This document shows positions 35,449 through 36,703 of a stretch of DNA of 36,703 bases, one piece after another. Numbering within the stretch: position 1 is the first letter of the stretch; each line of letters begins with the position of its first letter. A program made the position numbers and the translations under genes. The stretch is from Rhodanobacteraceae bacterium (lineage in GTDB: Bacteria > Pseudomonadota > Gammaproteobacteria > Xanthomonadales > Rhodanobacteraceae). Location: positions 1 through 36,703 of the forward strand of contig SCQS01000062.1 in assembly GCA_004299705.1 (NCBI GenBank), given 5' to 3'. The notes beneath the pieces are model-generated. The model did no database searches and was not told the origin of the DNA. It saw nothing but the letters and a program-made list of their open reading frames with translations.

Positions 35449-36435
35449 ATGGACTCAGGTTTGAAAACACGTCTGCTCGGCGCGGTGGTGCTGATCGCAC
35501 TGGCGGTGATCTTCGTGCCGATGCTGTTGCCCGGTTCGAATTCCGGTTCGCAGTCGGTCAGCACCAAGGTTCCGCCGCAGCCCAGCGGCGAGATGCAGAC
35601 GCGCATCCTGCAGGTCGGCCCGGATAGCGCCAGCGCGGGCTCCAGCACGCAGGCGGCGCTCGGCGATTCCGATCATGTCGCGACGCTGAACCTGGAAAAG
35701 CATCCCCAGCAGGCCATGCAGGCATTGAGTTCCGGGCCGCCGATCGAGCCGACCACCAGCGCGCCGGCAGCGTCCGCGCCAGCGGCCGGCACGCTTGCGC
35801 AAGCCCCGGCGAAACCCACACCGCCGGTACAGGCCGTGGCCAAAGCCGCACCGGTCGCATCCGCGCCTGCGGCGTCGGCAAAGTCCGCACCTCTGCCCGG
35901 CGGGGCGGGTGTCGCGGCGGGCGTACTCTACACGGTGAACCTAGGCGTTTATGCCAACCATGCCAGCGCCGACAAGCTGGTGGCCAAGGCCAAACAACAC
36001 GGCTTCACCGCGCTGGCCACGCCAGAAACCTATCAGGGCAAACAGGTGATGCGGGTGCGCGTGGGCCCGTTCCACAGCCGCGCCGAAGCCGAGGCCGCGC
36101 GCCTGAAGCTGAAGGGTTTCGAGCGGGTATCGATGACGATCGAGTCCGCCAGCACCAACCAGACCGGTGACGCGCCGGCTTCGGCGATCGCGGCCAACCA
36201 GGCGGGTGCCTGGGCGGTGCAGTTGGCCGCGTTCAGCGACGAGGCTTCGGCCAACAAGTTGCGCGACCGGCTGCGCGGGCAGGGCATCGACGGCTACGTC
36301 GACAGCGTGGATACCTCGAAAGGCAAGTTGTGGCGCGTGCGTGCCGGCCCCTTCGCGTCGCGCAGCGTGGCCGACACCACCCGCGCGCAGATCGCGCAGA
36401 AGCTGAAGATCACGGGCAACATCGTCGCGCAGTAG
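35449..36435 (+). CDS. SPOR-domain cell-division protein (DedD-like)
   Basis: Predicted 328-residue inner-membrane protein that binds denuded glycan strands at the division septum. A short cytoplasmic start is followed by one membrane helix (about 8-29, LLGAVVLIALAVIFVPMLLP), a long Ala/Pro-rich periplasmic linker, and two SPOR repeats. SPOR1 begins near residue 160 (VLYTVNLGVYANHASADKLV) and SPOR2 near 253 (GAWAVQLAAFSDEASANKLR). E. coli DedD has one SPOR domain; two are common in xanthomonad homologues. It lies upstream of cvpA, as dedD does in E. coli. Confidence 0.92.
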   Translation: MDSGLKTRLLGAVVLIALAVIFVPMLLPGSNSGSQSVSTKVPPQPSGEMQTRILQVGPDSASAGSSTQAALGDSDHVATLNLEKHPQQAMQALSSGPPIEPTTSAPAASAPAAGTLAQAPAKPTPPVQAVAKAAPVASAPAASAKSAPLPGGAGVAAGVLYTVNLGVYANHASADKLVAKAKQHGFTALATPETYQGKQVMRVRVGPFHSRAEAEAARLKLKGFERVSMTIESASTNQTGDAPASAIAANQAGAWAVQLAAFSDEASANKLRDRLRGQGIDGYVDSVDTSKGKLWRVRAGPFASRSVADTTRAQIAQKLKITGNIVAQ

Positions 36436-36564
36436 GTGTGCGATCGATCCCTGATCGCGCGCTGATCGAGCGACCGACAAACCGGAGCACTTCAGTGTTG
36501 TGAGCATCGGAACGGCCTTCCATAGCCTGACTGTCCACAACAGCCGCTGCGAATGGAGCTTTCC

Positions 36565-36703
36565 TTGAACGTCGCCGACATCACCATCCTGGCTGTACTG
36601 CTGATATCGGTGCTGATCGGCTTGATGCGCGGCCTGGTCTGGGAAGTGTTGTCGCTGGTGCGCTGGGTGGCGGCATTCTGGGTCGCATTCGTGTTCGGTG
36701 CGC
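36565..36703 (+). CDS. cvpA: CvpA-family membrane protein (5' part)
   Basis: The first 46 codons of a colicin V production family protein, cut by the window edge. The sequence NVADITILAVLLISVLIGLM, then RGLVWEVLSL and an A/W/V-rich second helix, is the typical CvpA start, including the RG motif after helix 1. The start is proposed at TTG 36565, because GGAG lies 7 nt upstream and the family begins at this point. An in-frame ATG at 36553 has no ribosome site and would add four residues. purF usually follows cvpA but lies outside the window. Confidence 0.88.
   Translation, partial: MNVADITILAVLLISVLIGLMRGLVWEVLSLVRWVAAFWVAFVFGA

Overview
The window is high-G+C, densely coded DNA that looks like a chromosome segment of a gammaproteobacterium from the Xanthomonadales, most like the Rhodanobacteraceae/Xanthomonadaceae. 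The main evidence is the gene order on the right (asd - small periplasmic protein - fimV - truA - trpF - trpB - trpA - accD - folC - SPOR protein - cvpA), which is typical of that group. Its intergenic repeats and a cysteine-less DksA-like gene also fit. This placement rests on recognised families and order, not on a database search.

Left third (1-15.0 kb), mostly minus strand. A tail of an OsmC-like gene is cut by the window edge. Next comes a cluster for periplasmic oxidation of a sugar or polyol: a Tat-exported small subunit, a GMC flavoprotein, a tri-heme cytochrome c and an OprB-type porin (5309 down to 368). Two small redox genes, a flavin reductase and an NAD(P)-binding protein, lie upstream. 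After a divergent extradiol dioxygenase (ygiD) come a DksA-like gene broken by an amber codon, a TRIC channel and an M20 amidohydrolase. A second co-directional run follows (15002 down to 10285): peroxiredoxin, DsbA-like protein, GH79-like glycosidase, Dps and an unidentified 25-residue-repeat solenoid. It has the look of an oxidative-stress or stationary-phase operon.

Middle (15.2-22.5 kb). A CPA1 Na+/H+ antiporter, a DoxX membrane protein, a patatin-like lipoprotein and a small conserved protein are on the plus strand. A cytochrome b561 and a TolB/TPR membrane protein are on the minus strand. The 628-bp gap 21862-22489 is not empty. It holds a REP-like hairpin, an A+T-rich island, a sigma-54-like -24/-12 site and, directly after it, the C-terminal sorting tail of a PEP-CTERM protein with no body.

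Right third (22.5-36.7 kb), all plus strand: prmB, a GNAT acetyltransferase, aroC, asd, then the fimV-truA-trpFBA-accD-folC-dedD-like-cvpA block. These serve chorismate, tryptophan and aspartate-family synthesis, malonyl-CoA and folate supply, tRNA and release-factor/ribosome modification, and cell-pole and septum functions. Three junctions (aroC/asd, truA/trpF, trpB/trpA) carry related inverted elements built from 10-bp units; two overlap the upstream stop codon. The 855-bp gap between accD and folC holds a roughly 740-bp palindromic element made of two diverged inverted copies with nested hairpins.

No RNA gene, CRISPR array, transposase, prophage or defence gene was seen. The observations most worth following are the periodic inverted elements, the large palindromic element, the sigma-54/PEP-CTERM scar, the solenoid protein and the broken reading frames.
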